Source: Magnetospirillum gryphiswaldense MSR-1 v2 (GTDB lineage: Bacteria; Pseudomonadota; Alphaproteobacteria; Rhodospirillales; Magnetospirillaceae). From it: a DNA stretch of 64,000 nucleotides. Under the pieces are notes generated by a model, which was not told where the DNA came from, did not search any database, and saw only the letters and a list, made by a program, of their open reading frames with translations. The DNA lies in NCBI RefSeq assembly GCF_000513295.1, contig NC_023065.1:4301797-4365796 (forward strand), given 5' to 3'. Of this stretch, positions 15,829 to 24,231 are shown in pieces; within the stretch, counting starts at the first letter, position 1; each line of letters opens with the position of its first letter. The position numbers were made by a program, and so were the translations under genes.

Positions 15829-17835
15829 ATGGTCAACCAGACGCTGTTCGAGACGAACCTGCGTTTCATCGAGCGGGAATATCCGGTCGCTCACGCGCGC
15901 TTGGCCGCCTTGGGCCGCCTTTTGGCGGTGCCGGTGATCGAGGATGGCGCCATCCTCGACATCGACCTTGGCGACGGCCGGCTCTACAAGGACGATGGAC
16001 GCCGTCTGGCCAAGGAACAGGTGGATTTCTTCGAGGTGGCGCCCTCTCGGACCGGCTACAGCTCGGTCGAGGGCGTGACCGGCGACAGCATGGTCTCGCG
16101 TCGGTTCTATGATGGTATGGTCAAGGGATTGGCTGAGCTTGGCGTCGATGGACTGACCCGTCTGCCGCCGCCCGAGACCTGCTATATGTTCATTTTCGGC
16201 ATCGGCTTGGGCTATCACCTGCCGCTTTTGGCCGAGCGTTTCGACCTTGATCACATGATCGTGTGCGAAGCGGTGGACGAGTTCTTTTTCCTATCGTTGC
16301 GGACCATTGACTGGGCGGCCCTGCACCAGACCCTGAGCGAGCGGGGCTGCCAGTTGCATCTGGTGGTGTCGCCCGAGCCGACGGCGTTGAGTGCCGGCAT
16401 TTCCGCCGTGATCGACCGGGTCGGCGAAATCTTTATCGATGGCGCCTATCTGTACCGTCATTACCCGTTCTGGCCGCTGGATCAGGCCTATCAGCGCCTG
16501 CTCGACGATATCCCGATCAAGATGGTCGGGCGCGGCTATTACGAGGACGAGCGCAAGATGGTGCGCAATGGCGCCGCCAACTTGTACAAATACGACCACT
16601 ATCTGCTGCGCGGCACCTTCCGCCGCCGGTACGACGTACCCGCCTTCATCGTCGCCGCCGGTCCGTCGTTGGACGAGAGCATCGAGTATATCCGGCAGTG
16701 GAAGGATCACGCCGTCATCTTCTCGTCGGGGACGACATTGCAGGCGCTGATCGCCAACGACATCATCCCCGATTATCACATCGAGCTCGAGAACACGCCG
16801 CACACCTACAAGCTGTGCAAGCATATCATGGAGAAGCGCCCGGACCTGTTTCCCGACGGGCGGCTGACCGGGATCAAGATGCTGGGGTCGGTGTCGGTCA
16901 ACCCCATGGTGCCGGAACTGTTCGACGAGAATTATTTCTTCTACCGCGACACGGTGACCTCGACCTCGTGCTTCGGCGAGGGCATCCAGGTGATGAACGG
17001 GGTGGGGCCGTCCATCTCCAATACCAGTATCGCTGTTGCCGCCCGGCTGGGCTTCGAGACCATGTATCTGTTCGGCTGTGATTGCGGCTGGCGGGATGCC
17101 AAGAACCATCATTCCAAGAACACCATCTATTACACGCTCGATGAGTTCGTGGTCGAAAGCTACGACGGACAGTTCTCCTGTCCGGGCAATTTCGGCGGTA
17201 CCATCCATTCCAATCTGATTTTCACCTGGACGCGGGAGATGATCGAACAGAAAATCGATCGCTTCCAGTTGAAGCTGTTCAACTGCTCGGATGGCGCCTT
17301 CATCAAGGGATCGACGCCGAAGCTGCCGGAATCCCTTGATTTTACCGGTGCGCCGGTGGACAAGGCCGAGATTTTCAAGCGCATCCGTGACGCGTCCGAG
17401 TTCTTCAAGGCGCGTGATTTCCTGGCCAACCAGGACATCGACCGTTTCGTCACTCAGGTTCAGCGCTTGCGTCAGGATCTGGTCGACCTCATCGATCAAT
17501 GCGAAGCCGAGGGGGTGGATTTCCGCACCTTCATCGCCCGCATCACCGATTTCGACCGCGAGGGCTATCTGGGCTTCTACAAGAACGTCTATCCGTTCTT
17601 CCAAGGTCCGATCGTCGGCTTCACCAAGGCCGCCTGCTTTTTCCTCAACCGGATCGGCGAAGAGAGCGCGCGGGCACCGGCTTTCAAGCGGTTCCTCACT
17701 CTTTATCGGGAGCTGCACCTGGAAATGCTGCAAGAGGGTGAAGACACCTTCGGCGAAATCAAGGCCATGCTGGAAACCGGGGAAGAGCCGTGGTGGGCCG
17801 ATGGCCGCTCGGTGGTGCCCGGCACCACCTATTAG
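15829..17835 (+). CDS. maf: Motility accessory factor (Maf) flagellin glycosyltransferase
   Basis: 668 aa from ATG 15829. The diagnostic DUF115/MAF motif is at about 273-282 (FIVAAGPSLD), followed by VIFSSGTTLQALIANDIIPDYHIELEN and CFGEGIQVMNGVGPSISNTSIAVAARLGF, the nucleotide-sugar-binding block shared with sialyltransferase-like folds. Maf proteins transfer nonulosonic acids or related sugars to flagellin before export; a Maf from Magnetospirillum magneticum encoded beside flagellin is known. The C-terminal third (from about 520) is helical, as in that family. This identifies flagellin as a target of the island. The donor sugar is not evident: no PseI/LegI/NeuB gene is visible here. Confidence 0.9.
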   Translation: MVNQTLFETNLRFIEREYPVAHARLAALGRLLAVPVIEDGAILDIDLGDGRLYKDDGRRLAKEQVDFFEVAPSRTGYSSVEGVTGDSMVSRRFYDGMVKGLAELGVDGLTRLPPPETCYMFIFGIGLGYHLPLLAERFDLDHMIVCEAVDEFFFLSLRTIDWAALHQTLSERGCQLHLVVSPEPTALSAGISAVIDRVGEIFIDGAYLYRHYPFWPLDQAYQRLLDDIPIKMVGRGYYEDERKMVRNGAANLYKYDHYLLRGTFRRRYDVPAFIVAAGPSLDESIEYIRQWKDHAVIFSSGTTLQALIANDIIPDYHIELENTPHTYKLCKHIMEKRPDLFPDGRLTGIKMLGSVSVNPMVPELFDENYFFYRDTVTSTSCFGEGIQVMNGVGPSISNTSIAVAARLGFETMYLFGCDCGWRDAKNHHSKNTIYYTLDEFVVESYDGQFSCPGNFGGTIHSNLIFTWTREMIEQKIDRFQLKLFNCSDGAFIKGSTPKLPESLDFTGAPVDKAEIFKRIRDASEFFKARDFLANQDIDRFVTQVQRLRQDLVDLIDQCEAEGVDFRTFIARITDFDREGYLGFYKNVYPFFQGPIVGFTKAACFFLNRIGEESARAPAFKRFLTLYRELHLEMLQEGEDTFGEIKAMLETGEEPWWADGRSVVPGTTY

Positions 17836-17851
17836 AGCGGGGAGGGGCGGA

Positions 17852-18112
17852 GTGTCGGACAAGGCGTCCATCGTACAATTTCTCATCGCCGCGCTGGAAA
17901 AGAAGCGTGGCCCGGTGCCCGGTGCCGATGCCGTCGAGCAGGAGCGCTACCGCTATCTTGACGGAGGCCATGTGGATTCGTTCGCTCTGCTTCATTTCAT
18001 CATGGAGATCGAGGCGGAATACGGCATCACCCTGACCGCCGAAGATACCCAATCCGATGAGTTTCGTTGGATCGGCGGTTTGGCCGGGCTGATCGCCGGC
18101 AAATTGGGATGA
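17852..18112 (+). CDS. Acyl carrier protein (second of two)
   Basis: 86 aa from GTG 17852 with GGGGAGGGGCGG upstream. Phosphopantetheine site at S43 in GGHVDSFALLHFIMEIE; the downstream helix ITLTAEDTQSDEFRWIGGLAGLI is ACP-like. Its stop overlaps the ATG of the AAC(3)-like fusion gene (ATGA), so the two proteins are made in step, which suggests physical cooperation. It differs clearly from the first ACP at 8252. With the AMP ligase at 19948 it forms a carrier / ligase / acyltransferase set. Confidence 0.85.
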   Translation: MSDKASIVQFLIAALEKKRGPVPGADAVEQERYRYLDGGHVDSFALLHFIMEIEAEYGITLTAEDTQSDEFRWIGGLAGLIAGKLG

Positions 18113-19935
18113 ACGGCTACGACCGCGACGATCTGGTCGCGGCCTTGCGTGCCGCCGGCCTGAAGGCGGGCGATTGCGCCTTCGTTTCCACCAGCCTGGG
18201 TATGCTGGGTGCCGCCCCCGGGATCACCAGCATGGATGGTTTGTGCGCCTTGGCCCTGTCCGCCCTGCAAGAGGTGGTGGGCGCGAGCGGTTCTATCCTG
18301 GCCCCGGCCTATTCCTACACCATCAGTCGCAGCCGGGCGAGCGAGCCGGCCTTGTTCGATCCGGGCGCCACCCCGGGGGAAGTGGGGCCGTTTCCCGAAT
18401 ATCTGCGCCGTCAGCCCGGTGCGCTGCGCTCGTGCGATCCGATGATTTCGGTGGTCGGGCTGGGGCCGTCCTGCGCGCCGCTGTTCGCCGCTCTGCCGCC
18501 CACCTCCTATGGCGAGGATTGCCTGTTCGCCCGCATGGCCCGCTGGCCTGCGATGAAATGCGTCAGCATCGGCCTGGGCTCGAACTGGACCGCCTTCATC
18601 CATCATGCCGATTGGCTGGCGCGGGTGCCGTTCCGCTATGACAAGCTATTCCACGGTCTTATCCGCGACGATCAGGGCGAGCACGCTGTGTGGTGGATGT
18701 ACGCGGTGCCGGTGCGCCTGGATTGCGCCTTCGCCAATGCCCACCGCCTGGGCCGCATGGCCGAGGAAGCCGGTATCTGGCGCCATGCCCCGGTGGGGCG
18801 CGCCCGGGTCTATGTCGCCGATTACGCCGATTATTTCCGCTTCGCCCTCGACGCCCTGGCCGCCGATCCGTGGCTGTTGGCCCAAGGCCCGACCTGCGAC
18901 GTGTTGGCCGAGGAAGAAGCGCGTGCCGGGCATCCGGCCATCACGATCGACAGCATCGCCGACCTGTGGCCGTTGCCGCGGGCCAGCGTCAGCCCGCAGA
19001 TGGATGCGGCGATGGCGCTGTTGGCGCGTGACCACGGCATGAAGCTCAGCCATTACCGCACCGGCCACAACGCCTTCGACTGGGTGGTGCCGGAGAAGTG
19101 GCATTGCGCCGGTGTCAGCCTGCGCTGTGTGGACAGCGGGCGTGAGGTCGAGGATGTGGCCGTGGGCCTGTCGTCGCTGGCGGTGGACGAAGAGGTGGAG
19201 ATCGACCGGCTGAACCGCCATCTCCGGGTCGCCGACGACCCGCCCTGGCGCGAGGATTTCAATAACCGCGACTGGACCTTGACCCTGTCGGCGGCGAAGC
19301 GGGCCGGACTGACGGGGCAACGCTATCACGTGCGAATCGATGCCCGTTCGAGCATGGGCGCCATGGCGGTGGGCGAAAGCGTCGTGCCGGGCGGGAAAGA
19401 TGGTGTGGTGGTCGTCGCCGCCACCCTGGCCGGTCAATGGGGCGGGGCCGAGATGCTGTCGGGGGTGGAAACCCTGCTGGCGATGATCCGCCAAGCCCGC
19501 GAGGGCGGCTGGGACGGGCCGGAATTACGCTTTTTGGTCCTGCCCGGCCCGGTGGGGTTTGCCGCCTGGCTGGCCGACCATGCCCATCTGCCCATCCGCG
19601 CAGCAATGCATCTGCGCAATCTGTCGGGGGCGGGCGGCTATTTTCTGCACAATCTGGCTCCGGCTCATCCTCTGGCGGTGGCGGCGGCACAGGCGGGGGC
19701 GGCGGTGGAGGCCGCCTCGCCGTGGTTCGATCCGCTCGCCCCCGGCCATAACCCGGTGGCCAAGGCGCGTCTGGCCGATCTGCCCTTCGTCAATCCGGTG
19801 TTCGGTCGGGCTGAGAACGATGTCCGTGCCCCGTCCCCCTTCCCCGGCTGGGGCACCCGCGTCGATACTCCGGTCGACAAAGCCGTCTCTCTCCAGGCGG
19901 CGGCGTTTTTGCTGCCGCTGTTGCGCCACGCCTGA
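18109..19935 (+). CDS. AAC(3)-like N-acyltransferase fused to an inactive COG4310/DUF4910-like domain
   Basis: 608 aa from ATG 18109, overlapping the ACP stop. Residues 1-270 look like the aminoglycoside 3-N-acetyltransferase family (LRAAGLKAGDCAFVSTSLGMLG, GASGSILAPAYSYT, PGEVGPFPEYLR), which N-acylates amino sugars from a thioester. The rest parallels the aminopeptidase-like protein at 25355-26629: DWVVPEKWHCAG versus [12 protein letters not shown]. At the metal site, however, [13 protein letters not shown] is replaced by ATLAGQWGGAEMLSG, and the later [11 protein letters not shown] and EYHTSADD regions are also degenerate. So the C-terminal half is probably a non-catalytic binding domain. 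I infer that it uses the coupled ACP as acyl donor. Confidence 0.65.
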   Translation: MNGYDRDDLVAALRAAGLKAGDCAFVSTSLGMLGAAPGITSMDGLCALALSALQEVVGASGSILAPAYSYTISRSRASEPALFDPGATPGEVGPFPEYLRRQPGALRSCDPMISVVGLGPSCAPLFAALPPTSYGEDCLFARMARWPAMKCVSIGLGSNWTAFIHHADWLARVPFRYDKLFHGLIRDDQGEHAVWWMYAVPVRLDCAFANAHRLGRMAEEAGIWRHAPVGRARVYVADYADYFRFALDALAADPWLLAQGPTCDVLAEEEARAGHPAITIDSIADLWPLPRASVSPQMDAAMALLARDHGMKLSHYRTGHNAFDWVVPEKWHCAGVSLRCVDSGREVEDVAVGLSSLAVDEEVEIDRLNRHLRVADDPPWREDFNNRDWTLTLSAAKRAGLTGQRYHVRIDARSSMGAMAVGESVVPGGKDGVVVVAATLAGQWGGAEMLSGVETLLAMIRQAREGGWDGPELRFLVLPGPVGFAAWLADHAHLPIRAAMHLRNLSGAGGYFLHNLAPAHPLAVAAAQAGAAVEAASPWFDPLAPGHNPVAKARLADLPFVNPVFGRAENDVRAPSPFPGWGTRVDTPVDKAVSLQAAAFLLPLLRHA

Positions 19936-19947
19936 GCAGGAGCGCTT

Positions 19948-21495
19948 ATGCCCACCATCATTCAGCGTTTCCTCGCCCATGTCCGGGCGACGCCCGACAA
20001 GACCGCCCTGGTGTTTTCCGACCAGCCGGTGAGCTATGCCGATTTGGCCGAGGAGGTGCGCCGTCTCGCCGCCGGCCTGGCCGGCCTGGGTGTCGGTCGC
20101 GGCAGCCGCGTGCTGGTGCTGCTGAAGAATTGCCGGGCCTTCGCCGCCCTGATGCTGGCCGCCGCCGAGCGCGGCGCGGTGATCGTCCCGGTCAGTGCCG
20201 GTCTACGCGGCGAGGCGCTGGTCACCGCCTTCACCGCCACCGAATGTCAATTCGTCGTCGGCCACGGGCCGCTTCTGGCGCCGTTCGCCGGGCTGGTCGC
20301 GGCGGGCAAGTGCGTCAGCGTCGACGGTGCCGCGCCCGGAAGCTGTCTTTATGACGACTTGTTGGCCCGGGCACCCGATGATCATGCCTTGGGGCAAGGC
20401 GACGACGGGGACGACCTGCCCTATATCCTGACCATGACCTCGGGCTCGACCGGGGCGCCCAAGCCGATCATCTTCTCGCAGGCCACCAAGATCGCCCGCG
20501 CCCAAAGCGCCGTCGATTGCTATGGCCTGACGGCCAACGACGTGGTGCTGGCCGCCACTCCGCTTTACCATTCCCTGGCCCAACGTCTGGTGCTGATGCC
20601 GTTGATGTTCGGCATGAGCGCGGTGGTGCTGGAGCCCTTCACCCCGGCGGGCTGGATGGCGGCGGTGGAACGCTGGCGGGTCAGCTTCACCATCCCGGTG
20701 TCGTCGCAACTGAGCGCCTTGTTGCCGCATTTCCTGGCCGAGCCGGCGCGTCTGGCCAGCCTGCGCGTGCTGGTGTCGTCGTCGGCGCAGATCGCCGAAG
20801 AGCTGAAACGCCGCCTCGCCGCCTTGCTGGCCTGCCAGTTCCACGAAATCTACGGGGCGTCGGAAGTCGGCGTGATCTCCAACCTGTCGCCCGACCATCC
20901 CGCCGCCAAGATGGCCAGCGTCGGCCTGCCGCTGCCCGGCATCGATCTGCGCATCCTGGGCGATGACGGCGCGGTGCTGCCTGTGGGGGAGATCGGCGAG
21001 ATCGCTTGCCGCACCCCCACCGCCTTTCTCGGCTATTACAACCGTCCCGACGCCACCATTGCCGCCTGGTGCGACGGCTATTTCCGCACCGGCGACCTGG
21101 GCTGGGTCGATGCCGACGGGTTTTTGTATTTTTCGGGGCGCAAGAAGGACTTGGTGATCAGCGGCGGCATCAACATATATCCTATCGATATCGAACGGGT
21201 GCTGATGGGGACCGGTTTGCTGGCCGATTGCGCCGCCATCGGCTTGCCCGACAGCTATCTGGGCGAGGCGGTGCTGGCGGTGGTGGTGCCGAAGGAGACA
21301 GCGGGTTTCGATCTCAGGCCGCTGCGCCGGGCCTGTGTGGACAAGCTGGCCGATTACCAGCAGCCGCTGGATTTCGAGGTAGTGGCGGCCTTGCCCAAGA
21401 ACGCGCTGGGCAAGACGGTCAAGCCCGATTTACAGGAACGGTTCAAGGGCAAGGATCTGTCGGCACGGCTGCGCGGCTTGCTGGGATTGAGTTAA
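19948..21495 (+). CDS. AMP-dependent acyl-CoA/acyl-ACP ligase (second of two)
   Basis: 515 aa, class I adenylate-forming enzyme. Motifs: MTSGSTGAPKP P-loop, YHSLAQRLVL, EIYGASEVGVISN (A5), YFRTGDLGWVDADGFLYFSGRKKDLVISGG (A7/A8) and PKNALGKTVKPDL with the A10 lysine. Full-length enzyme of the fatty-acid/aryl-acid ligase type. It sits 12 bp after the AAC(3)-like gene, hence in the same transcript as the second ACP. It probably charges that ACP (or CoA) with a carboxylic acid for transfer to a sugar amine. The acid cannot be predicted from sequence alone. Confidence 0.8.
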   Translation: MPTIIQRFLAHVRATPDKTALVFSDQPVSYADLAEEVRRLAAGLAGLGVGRGSRVLVLLKNCRAFAALMLAAAERGAVIVPVSAGLRGEALVTAFTATECQFVVGHGPLLAPFAGLVAAGKCVSVDGAAPGSCLYDDLLARAPDDHALGQGDDGDDLPYILTMTSGSTGAPKPIIFSQATKIARAQSAVDCYGLTANDVVLAATPLYHSLAQRLVLMPLMFGMSAVVLEPFTPAGWMAAVERWRVSFTIPVSSQLSALLPHFLAEPARLASLRVLVSSSAQIAEELKRRLAALLACQFHEIYGASEVGVISNLSPDHPAAKMASVGLPLPGIDLRILGDDGAVLPVGEIGEIACRTPTAFLGYYNRPDATIAAWCDGYFRTGDLGWVDADGFLYFSGRKKDLVISGGINIYPIDIERVLMGTGLLADCAAIGLPDSYLGEAVLAVVVPKETAGFDLRPLRRACVDKLADYQQPLDFEVVAALPKNALGKTVKPDLQERFKGKDLSARLRGLLGLS

Positions 21496-21567
21496 CGGTT
21501 TCGACGGAAGTAAACATCTAAACTGGGGCCACCGGCAGAAGCGCCGGGATGAACATGGGTGAACGCC

Positions 21568-22869
21568 ATGACCAAGACATTGAGCTGCCGCTACATCCAC
21601 CACGCCCTCTATCTGGGGCCGGACCAGTTCCGTCATTGCTGCAAGCGTTTCCACGTGGATGGCGAGATGCGCGGCGACGCGGTGGTGTTCAGCGTCGATA
21701 GCGACGACGATGTCGGTCCCGACAAGGTGCTGGCGGCCAAGCGCGAATTGTGGCGGGCCATCAATGCCGGCGAGACGACCCAATGCAGTGGCTGCCCCTA
21801 TCTGTCCGAGGCCGAATGGCCGGAACTGGACCGCCTGAGCCTGGACCTGATCTCGGTCGAGGCCCATTCCCGCTGCAACATGCGCTGTTCCTATTGCAGC
21901 GACATCTATTACGGCAACGTCCTGCCCAAATACGACGTCATGGCCCTGTTCGACCGCTATGCCGAGGCCGGTTCCATCGGCGATGAGGTGGTGCTGGCCT
22001 GGGGCGGCGGCGAGCCGCTGATGCTGGACGGGTTCGAGAAGATTTTCGCCACCGTGTCGCGGCGGCTGAAGCCGCTTTACAATCGGGTGTTCTCCAATGC
22101 CATCCTCTATAGCCAGGAACTGGCCGATCATCTGAAGGACGGTCGCGCCATCCTCACCACCAGCATCGACGCCGGCACGGTGGAAACCTTCCGTCAGGTG
22201 CGCGGCGTCAATCAGCTGTACAAGGTGTTGGGCAATCTGCGCCGTTATGTGGAATTCGCCGGCACCGCCAATATCGCGCTCAAATACATCTTCACCGACG
22301 GCAATTCGACGGTGGCCGAGGTCGAGGAATTCCTTGCCCGGATTCAGGAACACGGCCTGTCGCACTGCGCCTTCCAGATCAGCGCCGATTATAAATCGGC
22401 CGAGATCGGGGCCGAGCAGGTGAAAAGCGCCGTACGCTTGTACGAGGGGTTGTTGCAGGGTGGCACCGCGTCGTGCCATTTCGACGACCATTTGCGCCCG
22501 CGCATCAACCATGCCATCCGCCTTATTCGTGCCAGCGACCCGGCGGCTTTGGCCGATCTCTCCATTCTCGCCAATAACGACCGCTTCCGCGGTCAGCCGG
22601 TGGTGGTGTGGGGCAGCGGCGAATATGCCGACGGGCTGATCCGCGAAAGCCTGTTCTTCGAGGAAAGCCCCATCGCCTTCTTCGTCGATTCCGATCCGGC
22701 CAAGCAAGGTGGGACGTTCCACAATGCCCCGATCAAAGCCCCCGATGCCGTGCTGGCGGTGGATCACCCGGTGGTGATCGGCTCGTCCTACGCCTATCAG
22801 GACATCCGCCGCGCCCTGCACGCCATGGGCGTGGCCGACCAGCGCATCGTCGACAGCATGATTTTTTAG
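21568..22869 (+). CDS. Radical SAM protein with C-terminal Rossmann-like domain
   Basis: 433 aa from ATG 21568 (a GTG at 21559 is possible). The radical SAM cluster motif C103-N-M-R-C107-S-Y-C110 is intact, with GGGEP-like LAWGGGEPLMLDGF after it for SAM binding. Extra N-terminal cysteines (C24-C25, and C73/C76 in QCSGCPY) could hold a second cluster. The last 100 residues start with PVVVWGSGEYADGLIRES, the beginning of a nucleotide- or sugar-binding Rossmann fold like that seen in glycan-cluster enzymes. Likely role: radical modification (epimerisation, dehydration or methylation) of a sugar or of a peptide in flagellin. Function open. Confidence 0.75.
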   Translation: MTKTLSCRYIHHALYLGPDQFRHCCKRFHVDGEMRGDAVVFSVDSDDDVGPDKVLAAKRELWRAINAGETTQCSGCPYLSEAEWPELDRLSLDLISVEAHSRCNMRCSYCSDIYYGNVLPKYDVMALFDRYAEAGSIGDEVVLAWGGGEPLMLDGFEKIFATVSRRLKPLYNRVFSNAILYSQELADHLKDGRAILTTSIDAGTVETFRQVRGVNQLYKVLGNLRRYVEFAGTANIALKYIFTDGNSTVAEVEEFLARIQEHGLSHCAFQISADYKSAEIGAEQVKSAVRLYEGLLQGGTASCHFDDHLRPRINHAIRLIRASDPAALADLSILANNDRFRGQPVVVWGSGEYADGLIRESLFFEESPIAFFVDSDPAKQGGTFHNAPIKAPDAVLAVDHPVVIGSSYAYQDIRRALHAMGVADQRIVDSMIF

Positions 22870-22874
22870 GTTAC

Positions 22875-23007
22875 CCGGGTGCGGAAGAATGCCTGTTTTT
22901 CTTTCGTCATTCCCGCGTAGGCGGGAATCCATGCCTCAGCACAGCATATCTTGCGACTGGATCGTGACATTGCCCCAGCATGGACCCCCGCCTGCGCGGG
23001 GGTGACG
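22875..23007 (+). repeat. Interspersed palindromic repeat, copy B
   Basis: The left arm (22875-22930) is 49/56 identical to copy A. The right arm GGACCCCCGCCTGCGCGGGGGTGACG (22982-23007) is an inverted version of CGTCATTCCCGCG. It starts 5 bp after the radical SAM stop and ends 57 bp before the GT2 gene, so it fills the only sizeable gap in this part of the island. Both arms fold into GC hairpins and could also serve as a transcript 3' end. No coding potential. Confidence 0.7.
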
Positions 23008-23064
23008 GATCAAAGAGAGGCAAAGCTAGCGGACTTTTTCACGATCGACTTTTGAGGATTCGTC

Positions 23065-24141
23065 ATGAGCCGTCCCGACATCAGCGTCATCGTTCCCGTC
23101 TACAAGGCCGCCGGCTATGTGGGCAAGGGCCTGCAAAGCCTGGCGGCGCAGAGTCTGGCTGCCGACCGGTTCGAGGTCATTTGTGTCGATGATGGCTCGC
23201 CCGACGACACCTTGGCGGTGCTGCAAGCCCATGCCGCCGCCCACGGCAATGTCACCGCCCTGGGGCGCGCCGCCAATGGCGGCCCCGGTCCGGCCCGCAA
23301 CAGCGGGCTGGAGCGGGCGCAAGGCGAGTATCTGTTCTTTCTCGATGCCGATGATTATCTGGTGCCGCACGCGCTGGAAACCGTGCTCACCCACGCCCGC
23401 GCCCAGGATGCGGATGCGGTGTTCTATTCCTACGTCCTGGTGCAAGGGGCGGATGATGCCGCCTATGCCCGGCGCAAGGACATGGATTTCCTGGTCGCTG
23501 ACCGCGACCAGCGGGTCGCCAACTTCCTGGCCGGCGAGTTGGATGGCTCGGTGATCTTCTCGCTGGTGCGCCGCAGTTTGTTCACCGATCACGCCATCAC
23601 CTTCCCCCCCGGCCTGCACGAGGATATTCCGGTGATCTATCGCGTGCATTGGCACGCCGCCCGCATATTCGTCCTGGCCGAGGATCTGTATTTCAAGCGC
23701 TATCGCCCCGATTCCATCATCAATTCGCTCGGGCACGAGCAGATCGACGGGCTGTTGTCCGCGCTGCGCGACGTCTGGGCCTTCACCCGCGCTCAGGCCC
23801 CCGCCGATCTGGTCGCCAGCTTGCTGCCGCGCTATCGCCGTGGTCTGGTCGGGGCGGTGGTGTCGCTGATCGAGAAGGCCTTGGTCTACTTTCCCACCGA
23901 TGCCGAGCGGCGGCTGCAATATTATTCCTATATTCTCGACAACATCGTCGGCCATGGCGATTTCGCCGGCATGGAGCTGCCGGTCCAGTCGAAGAAGGAC
24001 CGCATCTTCACCCGCTTCATGCAGGCATTCCAAGGCGAGGCCGACAGCACCCAGGCCCTGCGCCGCTTCGAGGACATCGTCGGGGACGGTCCGGTGGTGG
24101 ACAGCGCTTCGTTCACCCGCAACGCCGGCTCGTTCGCTTAA
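23065..24141 (+). CDS. Family 2 glycosyltransferase
   Basis: 358 aa. GT-A fold signature at the N-terminus: ISVIVPVYKAAGYV, then VICVDDGSPDDTLAVL, a PGPARNSGLERAQGEYLFFLDADD block with the metal-binding DAD, and the acceptor-side RRSLFTDHAITFPPGLHEDIPVI region (ED base). No membrane helices, so it acts in the cytosol on a lipid- or protein-linked acceptor. It lies between the repeat and a Gfo/Idh oxidoreductase in the same direction. Donor and acceptor are unknown. Confidence 0.85.
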   Translation: MSRPDISVIVPVYKAAGYVGKGLQSLAAQSLAADRFEVICVDDGSPDDTLAVLQAHAAAHGNVTALGRAANGGPGPARNSGLERAQGEYLFFLDADDYLVPHALETVLTHARAQDADAVFYSYVLVQGADDAAYARRKDMDFLVADRDQRVANFLAGELDGSVIFSLVRRSLFTDHAITFPPGLHEDIPVIYRVHWHAARIFVLAEDLYFKRYRPDSIINSLGHEQIDGLLSALRDVWAFTRAQAPADLVASLLPRYRRGLVGAVVSLIEKALVYFPTDAERRLQYYSYILDNIVGHGDFAGMELPVQSKKDRIFTRFMQAFQGEADSTQALRRFEDIVGDGPVVDSASFTRNAGSFA

Positions 24142-24231
24142 GATTAGGTTCAGTCTTGGCGGGTACAGTAAGAGCAAGGCTTGACTGGCCCAGAATCGGG
24201 CAGGCCGCACCAGAATGGGAAGGCGAGGATC

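Noticed and set aside
16291..17886. 531-codon minus-strand frame
   Set aside because: Antisense to maf, whose motifs are clear.
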